The position numbers and the translations under genes are program-made. Shown here in pieces: positions 10,673 through 19,915 of a stretch of 64,000 bases of DNA. The notes beneath the pieces were generated by a model, which was not told the DNA's origin, ran no database searches, and worked only from the letters and a program-made list of their open reading frames with translations. Position 1 is the stretch's first letter. Each line of letters starts with the position of its first letter. Location: positions 186,955 through 250,954 of the forward strand of contig CAKOGP040000557.1 of NCBI GenBank assembly GCA_933822405.4, read 5' to 3'. This DNA comes from Cylindrotheca closterium. Taxonomy: Eukaryota; Bacillariophyta; Bacillariophyceae; Bacillariales; Bacillariaceae.

Positions 10673-12652
10673 TTACCTTCCCATGTCTGGCATGCCGCCC
10701 ATGTCTGGCATACCTCCAGCGCCACCCATACCAGCCATACCACCCATTGACTGCATGGCCTGCATCATCTTGGCCATCTTGGCCATATCCATTCCACCCA
10801 TATTGGGCATGCCTCCACCACCACCACCCATATTGGGCATACCGCCCATTCCACCCATTCCACCCATTCCTGGCATGCCGCCGCCCATACCAGGCATTCC
10901 ACCTCCCATGGCGCCCATGAGAGCTTCCATTCCAGGCCTTTGTCAGTTTGCAAAATAATCGACATAGTATATAAGTTAGATTTTGAATACGACGATAACA
11001 ATCAAACCTGAAAACCACCGTATCTGTACCGGTACTTACATTCCACCACCCATTCCAGGCATGCCACCCATTCCGGGCAAACCGCCCATACCAGGCATAC
11101 CTCCGGGAGCACCTCCACCCTTTGCCATGTTTTGCAAGTAGGTCTGAACGGCTTCTCGTCCTCCCATTTGCTTTATCATGCGAGGGTCCATTTGATTCAG
11201 CCGTTGTTGGATCAACTTTGGGTTTCTTTGCATGGCAGCCGCCATTTGTTGTTGCTTTGCCTGAGCGTCCTTGCCGATCATACCAGACTTGCCCATTTTG
11301 GAAACCATGCCTTCAAACTGCTTGTACACTTGAAGCAGCATCATGACTTCCTTGGGGTGTGTACCGGAACCAGCGGCAATTCGGCGGATTCTTGACTTGA
11401 CATGATCGGCATTCTTGTCAGTGATAAAGTCTACTTTGCCGTCTAGCTCAGCATCTGTCATCGAGTCCATCATGTACATGAATTTCTTCAACCGGCTTGT
11501 AGATTGGTCATCTCCATTCTTTGGGATCAGATACTCGGGCATTCCTGGCATCATTCCCATGACCTTGCTCATCGGTCCCATGTTCATTACTCGTTGAAAC
11601 TGCGAGTACATGTCACGAAGTGTAAACTCTCCCTTCGAGAATTTCTCCATCATTTCCTCTTGAGTTTTCTTATCGGTTTGTCCGTTCATTGCTTCCATTA
11701 GCCCGCGAACATCTCCGAAACCAAGCAATTTACTGACAAAGGATTGAGCGTTGAATGGATCCAAATCATCAAAGTGCTCTCCAGATCCCAAAAAGATAAT
11801 AGGAGATTCAGTAGCCGCCACTGCTGACAAGGCGCCTCCTCCTTTGGCGTGGCCATCAAGCTTGGTGATGATGACACTTCCGACATCGACGACATTGGAA
11901 AAAGCAGAAGCTTGATCAAAGACGGCCTGGCCTTGAGTGGCATCCATGACAAGAACAGTGTTGTCAGGAGCGACAGCGTCAGCAATTTCCGCCATCTCAT
12001 CTAGCAAACCTGCCTCTTGTCGGTGACGTCCCGAAGTATCGACAATAATTACTTCGTATCCCTCCTTGCAAAATTGATCCACACCTTCTTCAGCAATGGC
12101 TACTGGATCTGCTTGGGTGTAACTACCGTAGAATGGGACTCTCAATTTAGTCGCATTTTGCTTCAACTGATCAAAGGCTCCAGCACGAAAGGTATCAGCA
12201 CACACCATGGCGGTCTTCCATCCCCGTCTTTGGTAGTAATTTGCAAACTTGGCAATAGTTGTTGTCTTTCCAGCTCCTTGTAGACCCACAAACAAAACAA
12301 CGTTGGCTTTTCCACGCTTCATCACATATGGCTTGCGCTGAGGTTGCAAGAGTTGAACCAACTCCTCAACAACAACCTTTTGTACGTGCTTACTGACTTG
12401 GGAAGCCCTTCGATCAGCATCCGAGTTTTTGCTGCTGTCTTTTTCTTCGTCTTCGTCAATCAATGTTTGGACCTTGTCATTGACATTGTTCCGCAATTCC
12501 ATGACCAACTTGACATTCACATCAGATTCAATCAAGGCACGAGAAATATCGCCCAACAAATCCTTCAGATGGCTCTGTGTCACATGTCCCGAATGCGTAT
12601 GAAGCTTTCGCAACGAATCACGAAGCTTGCCTCCTAATTCAGCCAACACCAT
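10673..12652 (-). CDS. SRP54: Signal recognition particle 54-kDa subunit SRP54 (625 aa, 2 exons)
   Basis: Exon 1 (12652-11040) has the full SRP54 layout: a helical N domain, the G domain with GLQGAGKTTTIAKFA, the DTSGRHRQE and TKLDGHAKGGGALS GTPase motifs, and a methionine-rich M domain that binds signal peptides and SRP RNA. A 102-base intron lies inside a Gly-Met-Pro tail. Exon 2 (10937-10673) adds about 88 residues of GMGGMPNMGG-type repeats. SRP54 is cytosolic and guides ribosomes making secretory proteins to the ER receptor. Most eukaryotic SRP54 proteins are about 500 residues, so the tail is unusually long. No plastid presequence is seen, so this is the cytosolic form. Confidence 0.95.
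10777..11106 (-). repeat. Gly-Met-Pro-coding repeat tract interrupted by an intron
   Basis: Short CCCATACC/CCACCCAT-type units encode GMPGMGG and related text on both sides of the SRP54 intron (10938-11039). The tract is likely to vary in length between strains through slippage. Confidence 0.7.
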
Positions 12653-12799
12653 GGTTCTATGGTTGGATCAGCAGACTCAAGTTTATAATAATAGTATGGC
12701 AGTGACAGGTTTGTCTCGTGTTTTTTTTCCATTTGCGTTTTTGGCACGCTCGCTGAAAGGGACTTTTGCAGTCCCTCCAGCCACGATTGAATGGAATGA

Positions 12800-14187
12800 A
12801 TGAATCAATCAATCAATCGAATGGATCGTTCTTTGGCAACGAAATCGTTCTTTGACAAAAATCCAGACGTCACAATTTTTGACAACAATAGCTCTTTTCT
12901 CAATACTACTGCATCTCCATTCACACTGGCTTATTTCCCACAAAAATGCACAGACTACGACCAAACATACAAAGTAAGTGAAGTGGATTTGGTGAGCGAT
13001 ATGGTGAACACTACGAAGCCGATTCCCGCTGCCCAGGTGCACACCAAAGCTCTCAAGGAATTTGTGAGAAGAGGGGGCGGAGTAATGCAGAACAGATGGA
13101 TGCCGACTGAGGAGATAGTGAAATACATACCAAAACGGTGCACTATTGCATATTCCCAAACAAAGCTATCCAGAGCATTGAATACATCATTCAACTTCTA
13201 TGCCGACATTTCCCAAAACTCATTGGATGGCATACATGCTGAAGTAATGAAAAGGGCCGTCGTCGCTGCCCATGGTTCAGGAGCTGGGCGAAAAACTAAA
13301 ACTTTCTATTTATTTCTAGACCGAAAGCCAGTACGAGAATGGGATATTCCAACTGACTCCAGAGTTTGTCAGGAAGCATGGGATGCGTACGAGAAGACTC
13401 TTTTGAGAAAGACCAATTGTCCCCCACAGAAGAAGCAGGCGGAAGGACTCCGAGCAGAACAACCGGAAGAAGACCAGAACTCCACTGAGCAAGGCAATTA
13501 TATTTTAACTTCACTACAACATGGAGAAAAAGAGATTTTCAAGGCTGACTACAGTGATATTGGGACCATCAGCAATGGATGTGATGCTGCGGCCGCTCGT
13601 GAGGGAATGGTACCAACCACGCCACCAAAACAAAAACCGACTCGTCGTATTCAAATGAATTCTGACCCCACGATCAGGCCGCTTCCACCACCTCCATACA
13701 GGATTACTCCTATGTCCATTGCTTATTCCACTCTAACCTTGCTACCAGCCAATTGTTACCCGGTGCCTCCACCAGGAAGGCCTACAGTTTCGCCAATTCC
13801 GTCCTTTCCAAATTATGGAAATACTCACATGTCCTCTCTGGCTCAATCAAATCGCACCTGCTGGCCAGCCAGTTGCTACCCGTTGCCTCCGCCAGAGAGA
13901 CTATCACCGCCAGTAACAGCACAAAATAAATTTGACGAAATGCAGCGCCTTTACTACGAAAAGTATGGAACCACATTGCTTGACAAGGATTACAAACAGG
14001 AAAACTTTGTCGAGGACCTGCTGAAAGAAAAGGTAAGCTGCTGCTTGACTGCAATGCTGTAGATACTGTACCACAGTCATTGTAATCGACCGTGATTCAG
14101 AAAGGAACACCATCAAAAAATTTGACCTCACTCCCTAACATATATGGCTATTGTCCTACATCAGCTCTAATGTTCAAAATCTTCTAA
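12800..14187 (+). CDS. Unrecognised protein with Pro-rich repeats (439 aa, 2 exons)
   Basis: Exon 1 is 12800-14032 and exon 2 is 14101-14187, joined across a 68-base GT-AG intron (donor GTAAGC, acceptor ATTCAG). If the intron is retained the protein ends 10 codons later. The N-terminal half is mixed alpha/beta with no domain I know (RRGGGVMQNRWMPTEEIVKY). The C-terminal part has a proline-rich pair of repeats: LLPANCYPVPPPGRP, then CWPASCYPLPPPERL. A final helix follows, with YYEKYGTTLLDKDYKQENF. The stop is only 13 bases from the stop of the convergent gene at 14201. An alternative start is the ATG at 12821. Confidence 0.6.
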
Positions 14188-14200
14188 TAATACAAAAGTT

Positions 14201-15148
14201 TTAGAAAGACATTAGATCGATATCGCCTCCTTGTGTTGGTACAGTGGTATTGTTGTTTGGAATGATCGCAAATGTAGGTGTTGGTTCTTTCGCAGCAGGC
14301 CTCATTCCACCACCGAGCAAATCCACAGGCTCGGACGCTGGTTGGTTCAATTGCGTCTTGCTGTCATCTTTCCAGACTCGATTTCTGGGTGCAATTTGGC
14401 GGACAGGATCCTGAACCTTTTGGTTCCACAATATCAAATGATCTGATTCCTTTACATAAAATCTTAAGTCAACTTCTTTGTCCATTTCTTTCAACAACTG
14501 TGGATCGGACAAGTTCTCTGGATGCAAATCTTCGATCCATTGTTCATAGGTTGCATTCGGCATCTTTTGCAAGAATTCTTCCAGGTGACTTTTCATTTCG
14601 TTCCTACAGGCTTCTTCACTAACTTTTCGAACATCCCGTCGTTCTGCCTCTTCCTTCATACGTGCATTCAGTGTATTAAGTTGATTCGACAAGTCGGGCT
14701 GTGGCTGCTGCTGTTGGTCCACGAGTTGACCGATGTTTGTCTTTAGTTGCTGACCAAAGTTCCTCAATGAAACTCTGCCATTGGCAGTGTGTTGTTCTCC
14801 GAGTCGAGGCCCCAAAGCTTTCGGGACTTGTTCCACCAACTGGTTCACGTTTGTCTTTAGCTGCTGTCCAAAGTTATGCCACTGCCCCCTATTCCTGATT
14901 TGCTGATCCTGTGATTTCTCCACAAAGTGATTGATGTTCGTCTTCAAGTTTGTCCCAAACATGTTCAGCTGGGACTTTCCTTGTTCCAATCCTTTCATGG
15001 CAGACTCACGTCCTTGTTGAAAGGAACCACGGCCCTGATGGAAGACATTTTCGAAGCCTGTCGGTTGTTCAAGACGATCAAGGGCACTAGTAAAGGGTGA
15101 AGGCCCTTGAGAGGTTCCTGTAGTGGTGGATTCTGAAGCTTCTTGCAT
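14201..15148 (-). CDS. Unrecognised hydrophilic protein with a three-fold internal repeat (315 aa)
   Basis: This single exon encodes a soluble, Gln- and Asn-rich protein. A short repeat occurs three times near residues 63-78, 92-106 and 130-144, with the pattern (N/M)FG-x-x-LKTN-(I/V)-(N/G)-x-x-V. A helical region follows (EEAERRDVRKVSEEACRNEM), then ATYEQWIEDLHPEN near 196-210, and a disordered Pro/Thr-rich tail ending GGDIDLMSF. The ATYEQWIEDLHPEN segment resembles a short motif I associate with stramenopile proteins, but I cannot name its role. There is no signal peptide or membrane span. Confidence 0.6.
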   Translation of the reverse strand: MQEASESTTTGTSQGPSPFTSALDRLEQPTGFENVFHQGRGSFQQGRESAMKGLEQGKSQLNMFGTNLKTNINHFVEKSQDQQIRNRGQWHNFGQQLKTNVNQLVEQVPKALGPRLGEQHTANGRVSLRNFGQQLKTNIGQLVDQQQQPQPDLSNQLNTLNARMKEEAERRDVRKVSEEACRNEMKSHLEEFLQKMPNATYEQWIEDLHPENLSDPQLLKEMDKEVDLRFYVKESDHLILWNQKVQDPVRQIAPRNRVWKDDSKTQLNQPASEPVDLLGGGMRPAAKEPTPTFAIIPNNNTTVPTQGGDIDLMSF

Positions 15149-15463
15149 CGTCGAAATTTATGAATTACTGTAGGCTTTTAAAACGTGCTCGCATTCATTC
15201 ATTCATTCATTCAATATTCCATCGTGGGCTCTCCGTTGTCATTTTTAATTTTCAATTTTCGAGAAAAATTCGCACGTACTGAAGCGCGACTGCCTTTTAA
15301 TCGAATGAATCAGTATTCGCATTGAGGCGTGCATGCATATTATGCATTTATGATTATCAAATATCGACCCTGTTTTCAAACCCACGAATTGGCAAACTCC
15401 CGTCAAACGAATCAATCAATACTGTAGGTATTTAGAAGGAACACCAACGGCATTGCCAATAGT
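15149..15463. promoter_or_regulatory. Divergent promoter region with ATTC tetranucleotide tract
   Basis: The gap lies between two divergent gene starts. It holds five ATTC units from about 15195 and a palindromic ATGCATATTATGCAT stretch near 15331-15345. Two ACTGTAGG/ACTGTAGGT words lie close to the two start codons (near 15167 and 15421). Confidence 0.45.
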
Positions 15464-17320
15464 ATGAATGGAGGTACCACTACACCAGAGAGACCCCTAT
15501 CTCCGAGTGAGGGTTCCACTGAATCTGGCTCTCATGAGATGTACATTGGAAACAACTCGTTTGAACCATATGAGAATCAGTTTTCGACCACCAGTCGCTT
15601 TAGGAAGGCTTGTGAAATAATGTGGAAGTTAATCCAATGTTTTAATATGCTTTTACTATACGGTCTTGTGATGGTGCTGCTCTTTGAATTTACGAAAATA
15701 CGGAGCCTCGAAGCCAAGTTGGAAACCGAACAAAACAACATCAACCTTTTGCAATCCAAGATTCAACAAGTGAAGTCAAGCATTCCCAACACGACAATGG
15801 CAGAGACGCAAATTGAGGAATTGGATCAAAAAGTGCAAGCACAGGCACAAAATATCAATTACGTGTTGAGTGGAACCTTTACCCTGCTGACTTGCCTGAT
15901 AAGCATGTTTCACATGTCATCCCATATATCCAAGATGAATCAACCAATGATTCAACGAAAGATTATCTCCCTGCTTTGGATGTCTCCCATTTATTCCGTC
16001 ACATCATTTCTGAGTCTTTTATATCCCCCTTTGGAAGGTGGGATGAAGATTATCAAGGATTTTTACGAATCCTACTGCATTTATCAGTTCTTGAGTTTCA
16101 TGATATTTGTGCTGGGCCGAGGGAGTCGGGATCGAGCGATTGAGGTGCTGGCCAAGAATGCGGATCACTTGCGAAAACCTTCTCGACTGTTCAGTCGCTT
16201 TTATGATCCTCCACCGGATACATCCGCGGAGGCCAAGGCAAACGCTGTGATTACGGACTGTCAAATGTCAGCCATGCAATTTGTATTCATTCGGCCGTTG
16301 ACATCGATCATTTATGTAGCCTTTGTCCTGCAACATGAACTTAATGGAGAGAATCAGAGTGGTGGTGCCAAACAGACTCTACGAAATGTGACACGACTGC
16401 TGGTCGAAAACGCGACAGCAACACTAATGCCAACGCCTAGTCCATCATTCGCGGACGATTCAGCTTCGCCTTCTTTCATGGATGATTTTTTCAACTCGAC
16501 ATCCTCTCCGAATCCAACCTTTGCACCAAATTCATCATTATCTTTCACCATGGCACCATCTGTTTCGCCATCCATGCAATCTTTATTTGAAGAAGGCGAA
16601 GCAGAAGTGGAGGACGGGTTTCGGAACGCCCCAAACTACTTTCTGAGTCTCTCTTTCTACATTGCGTTGGTGGTGAACTTTAGTGTCTTTTTGGCGTTTT
16701 CTGGGCTTTTGAAATTCTACCATGTGGTCCGCGAGGATCTGCAGTGGATTCGACCGTGGCCAAAGTTCTTGACTATCAAGGGCGTTGTGTTCTTAACATT
16801 TTGGCAGGGAGTATTGATTCTCATGTTTGTTTACATTGAGGAAAATAATTCTGGCGAATCAGCGTCTGCGAGGGGAAGAAGATATCAGAATATCCTCATT
16901 TGCTTGGAAATGCTCTTCTTTAGTTTGACACACTGGTGTGTCTTTCCCGCGGAAGAATGGGAAAAGGACTACCAACGATCCAAACACACTGCTGCTGGAA
17001 TTGGAATTCAGGACTTTGTTTCGGATGTGAGTCATATTGTAAAGAGCGGGCGCGAGAGGCGAAAACGCCGTCGACGAGGACGAAAAACCAACGCTGATAA
17101 GGGTGGTCTCTATGAGACACCAACGTCATCGAAAGGACCAAATGTCTCGTTTGCAGATGAACCTTTGTCATCACCAGAAGGGGAGTCGGACGTGAATAAT
17201 TTTGGAAGGCGCATGTACGATTTCGAGGACGACTTTGAAGGTCGGGAGAGAGTAATGTCCGACGATTCCAACTACAGCAACAGTGCTAGGTCCGAAGACT
17301 ATGAGAACGAATTGATATAG
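15464..17320 (+). CDS. TMEM184/OST-alpha family transmembrane protein (618 aa)
   Basis: The family fold of seven spans is visible. The first span is LIQCFNMLLLYGLVMVLLF near residue 55, followed by a coiled-coil-like stretch. The conserved core covers about residues 125-230 (SGTFTLLTCLISMFHMSSHI, RKIISLLWMSPIYSVTSFLS, ESYCIYQFLSFM). The later signature WPKFLTIKGVVFLTFWQGVL is near 440. Between the spans lies an insert of about 90 residues rich in Ser, Thr and Pro (TPSPSFADDSASPSF). The C-terminus is charged, with an RRKRRRRGRK run. Members act in solute transport or vesicle traffic; substrates are not settled. The insert is not part of the animal or plant proteins I know. Confidence 0.8.
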   Translation: MNGGTTTPERPLSPSEGSTESGSHEMYIGNNSFEPYENQFSTTSRFRKACEIMWKLIQCFNMLLLYGLVMVLLFEFTKIRSLEAKLETEQNNINLLQSKIQQVKSSIPNTTMAETQIEELDQKVQAQAQNINYVLSGTFTLLTCLISMFHMSSHISKMNQPMIQRKIISLLWMSPIYSVTSFLSLLYPPLEGGMKIIKDFYESYCIYQFLSFMIFVLGRGSRDRAIEVLAKNADHLRKPSRLFSRFYDPPPDTSAEAKANAVITDCQMSAMQFVFIRPLTSIIYVAFVLQHELNGENQSGGAKQTLRNVTRLLVENATATLMPTPSPSFADDSASPSFMDDFFNSTSSPNPTFAPNSSLSFTMAPSVSPSMQSLFEEGEAEVEDGFRNAPNYFLSLSFYIALVVNFSVFLAFSGLLKFYHVVREDLQWIRPWPKFLTIKGVVFLTFWQGVLILMFVYIEENNSGESASARGRRYQNILICLEMLFFSLTHWCVFPAEEWEKDYQRSKHTAAGIGIQDFVSDVSHIVKSGRERRKRRRRGRKTNADKGGLYETPTSSKGPNVSFADEPLSSPEGESDVNNFGRRMYDFEDDFEGRERVMSDDSNYSNSARSEDYENELI

Positions 17321-17455
17321 GTTGTTGAACTACAATAGAAGATCGACACCACAAAATGCTAGGTTACAAATTCAGAGCTCTAAATAGAAGAGTTAAAATA
17401 GATTCATATCACATTATTAAAAAATAAGAGTGTTTTTTAAAAGAGAAAGAATCAA

Positions 17456-18905
17456 TTAACTGGAAAAGAGGTTATTGAACCAGTTTCCTTCCTTCTCCTT
17501 CTTCTTTCCCTTTTGTTCGTCGTACTCAGGGACCAACAACTCCTTGGGGCTGTTAGATGGTCGGAAGCTTTCTGGAAAGACATCGCTCTCGGCAACCAAT
17601 TGGCACTCCATAGGTCCAGTGCAGTAGACCGATTGGACAACTTCATCGAATCGAACCCATCTGTTTTCGGCGGCGGACTTGTCGGCGGCAATAGCCATGA
17701 TAAGGGCAGCAAGACCATCTTGTCCAGTGCATGGAACTGGTGTGTCGTTGACAAGAGAATCACAGAAGGCAATGGTCTCAGTGACGTAAGCTTCGTTGTA
17801 ACGGGAAAGGAAGAAATCGTATGGCATATCGGCGTTACCGGTGAAGTCACCGCGGAAGATTCTGGCAGTGTTGGGGTAAACGTTGTCGGTTTGGATCATT
17901 CCCTTGGTTCCAAGAACTTCGGCACGTTGATCGTATCCGAACGAAGATTGACGGCAGACATCAATCATGGCTTGGACACCACCGGGGTAACGAACGATGC
18001 AGGAGGCAGTGTCGAAGGCTTCAGATCCCTCAAGCTTTTCAATTTCCTTGTCAATGTGGCAAGATCCAATGGCAAGAATGTCAATGGGGTCGGATCCAGC
18101 AAGGAAACGAGACATGTCCAAATCGTGGACGGCCATATCGGCGAAGATACCGCCGCCTCCCTTAACGTAAGCGAACGGTGGTGGAGCAGGGTCACGAGAG
18201 CACAACTTGATCATGATGGTTTCTCCGACTTCCTTGTTTTCGACAGCAGTGCGGACACGCTTGAAGTTCTCGTCGAATCGGCGTTGCAAACCAGTCATGA
18301 GCTTGACACCTGCCTCGGAACAGGCATTGATGGCTTCAACAGTCTCGGAAAGATCGGTGGCAAGGGGCTTTTCGCAAAAGACGTGCTTTCCATTGGCAGC
18401 AGCGGCCTTGATTTGCTCGGCGTGGTATTGGGAAGGAGAGCAAATCCAGACAGCATCGACATCTGGGTCGGTAATGACGTCCATGGCTTCAGCAGTGAAC
18501 TTGGGGACATTATATTGTGCAGCAGCTGTAGTTGTGAAAGATGAGAGCTAATGAATGAGAAAAAGGAGCGCACAATGCCGATTGAATCGGTAATTCAAAC
18601 GCCACTTCAATATAAAAATACAGACACCAAAGATACTTCTGGTACTGACCTGCTTCAGCCTTGGAAACAGTGGGGTTAGAAACAATGACCGGGGTGACTC
18701 CAGGGGCCTTGGTGATAGCTTCCAAGTGAACTAGACCGATACGACCGCATCCGATGACACCGACTTTCACAGTTTTGGTCTCTTTTTCCACAACAGTCAT
18801 AGAAAGGGCAGACTGAGGGCGGACGCTTTGTCCATGTTGGAAGGAAAAGGCAGCGCCTTGTTGGCTGAATACGCAGAGGGCAACGAATACGGAGAAGATC
18901 TTCAT
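17456..18905 (-). CDS. Inositol 2-dehydrogenase-like oxidoreductase (Gfo/Idh/MocA) with plastid-type presequence (441 aa, 2 exons)
   Basis: Exon 1 is 18905-18650 and exon 2 is 18525-17456, with a 124-base intron in the Rossmann domain. The join reads SKAEAAAAQYNVPKF. Family marks are VGVIGCGRIGLVHLEAI (NAD binding), HVFCEKPLATDL (the catalytic EKP), and GLQRRFDENFKRVR and GGGGIFADMAVHDLDMSRFL, as in IolG enzymes. The N-terminus MKIFSVFVALCVFSQQGAAF is a signal peptide ending in GAAF, which points to plastid import through the four-membrane envelope. The enzyme would oxidise an inositol or related sugar with NAD. The substrate is inferred from family resemblance. A long open frame on the opposite strand (17513-18544) is a shadow of its codon bias. 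Confidence 0.85.
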
Positions 18906-19308
18906 GATTTCCGATAACACTTTGCCGTGAAAGTAGAAGTAACAAAGCGAAGAACAACGGGTCAAGGAAGCAGTTGTTGGTGCTTCAACGCCGAAAAAGT
19001 TGACAGACGTGTGGGCCTTTTTCAAGCACACACGTCAGAGAAGTGAATCTTTGGAGTTCAATCACGAGTGATTTCAATTCACGCAAGAGTTTGATCACCC
19101 CTTTGGCACTACGGTGTGTACTTTGATTCTGTATAGGAGTACGTTGTTGTTTGATTATGAAGTGACTCGATTGCCAGGGAGTGAAGCCTCTTCGACCCGT
19201 CCGAATGTACAAAATCAATCGGCTCGTCTGAGTCACACGGGGAAAAATCTGCTTCCAACTTCCACCATCGTTTTGGCAGTTTAGGGCATCTCTAGAGGGC
19301 AAACCAAG
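18906..19308. promoter_or_regulatory. Divergent promoter region (inositol dehydrogenase-like gene / MTFP1)
   Basis: This 403-base gap lies between divergent starts. It includes one ACACGTCAG word near 19031 and no convincing open frame. Confidence 0.4.
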
Positions 19309-19839
19309 ATGGAGGAGTCTAAGGATAGCAAGGATAAGAAATACGATATCTTTCGCGATTCACCGCTCCGATATTTGGGATATGCAAACGAGATTGGCGA
19401 ATCGTTTCGTTACCAATTTCCCAAGTTTGTTGCTCCGTCCTATGTAGTGGCGTTTGGATATTGCTTTGCAGATGCCGCGACGTCGGGGTACGATAACTAC
19501 CAAACGGGGATTCAAAGTGGCTCGACAACTGCGAAAGTAGATTCTCTGGTGGCGACGGCGGATACTCTCATCTGGCAATCGTTGGCCAGTGTGATGATTC
19601 CAGGGGCAACCATTAACATGGTGGTAAAGGCATCGGGATTTGCGGTTTTGCGAAGTCCAGTGACCTTTCCAGTTGCAGTGGCCAAGTGGATCCCAACAGT
19701 TACAGGACTTGCTTCCATTCCGGGCATTATCACACCTATTGATCATGGTGTGGATTTTTTTATGAACAATACCTTTCGGAAAATCCAATGGCCAGGAGCT
19801 TCGCCTGTGGAACAATCAAAGGGCGATGACACACCATGA
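19309..19839 (+). CDS. MTFP1: Mitochondrial fission process protein 1 (MTFP1/MTP18) homologue (176 aa)
   Basis: The sequence follows the whole MTFP1 pattern in one exon. It opens with IFRDSPLRYLGYANEIGESF, then YVVAFGYCFADAATSGY, the central DTLIWQSLASVMIPGATIN, and ITPIDHGVDFFMNNTFRK near the end. MTFP1 is an inner mitochondrial membrane protein with several spans that influences fission and membrane energetics. Length (about 165-180) fits the family. No separate cleavable presequence is evident. Confidence 0.92.
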   Translation: MEESKDSKDKKYDIFRDSPLRYLGYANEIGESFRYQFPKFVAPSYVVAFGYCFADAATSGYDNYQTGIQSGSTTAKVDSLVATADTLIWQSLASVMIPGATINMVVKASGFAVLRSPVTFPVAVAKWIPTVTGLASIPGIITPIDHGVDFFMNNTFRKIQWPGASPVEQSKGDDTP

Positions 19840-19915
19840 TGTAAAATAGCTCAAAAGTTTTGTGAAATATGAATTAATGATTCGTTGATAGCGAGAATTC
19901 AAGAATGTCTTAAAA

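Noticed and set aside
17513..18544. 343-codon open frame on the plus strand
   Set aside because: It is antisense to the strongly codon-biased inositol dehydrogenase-like gene, its product has no domain, and it disappears at the intron.
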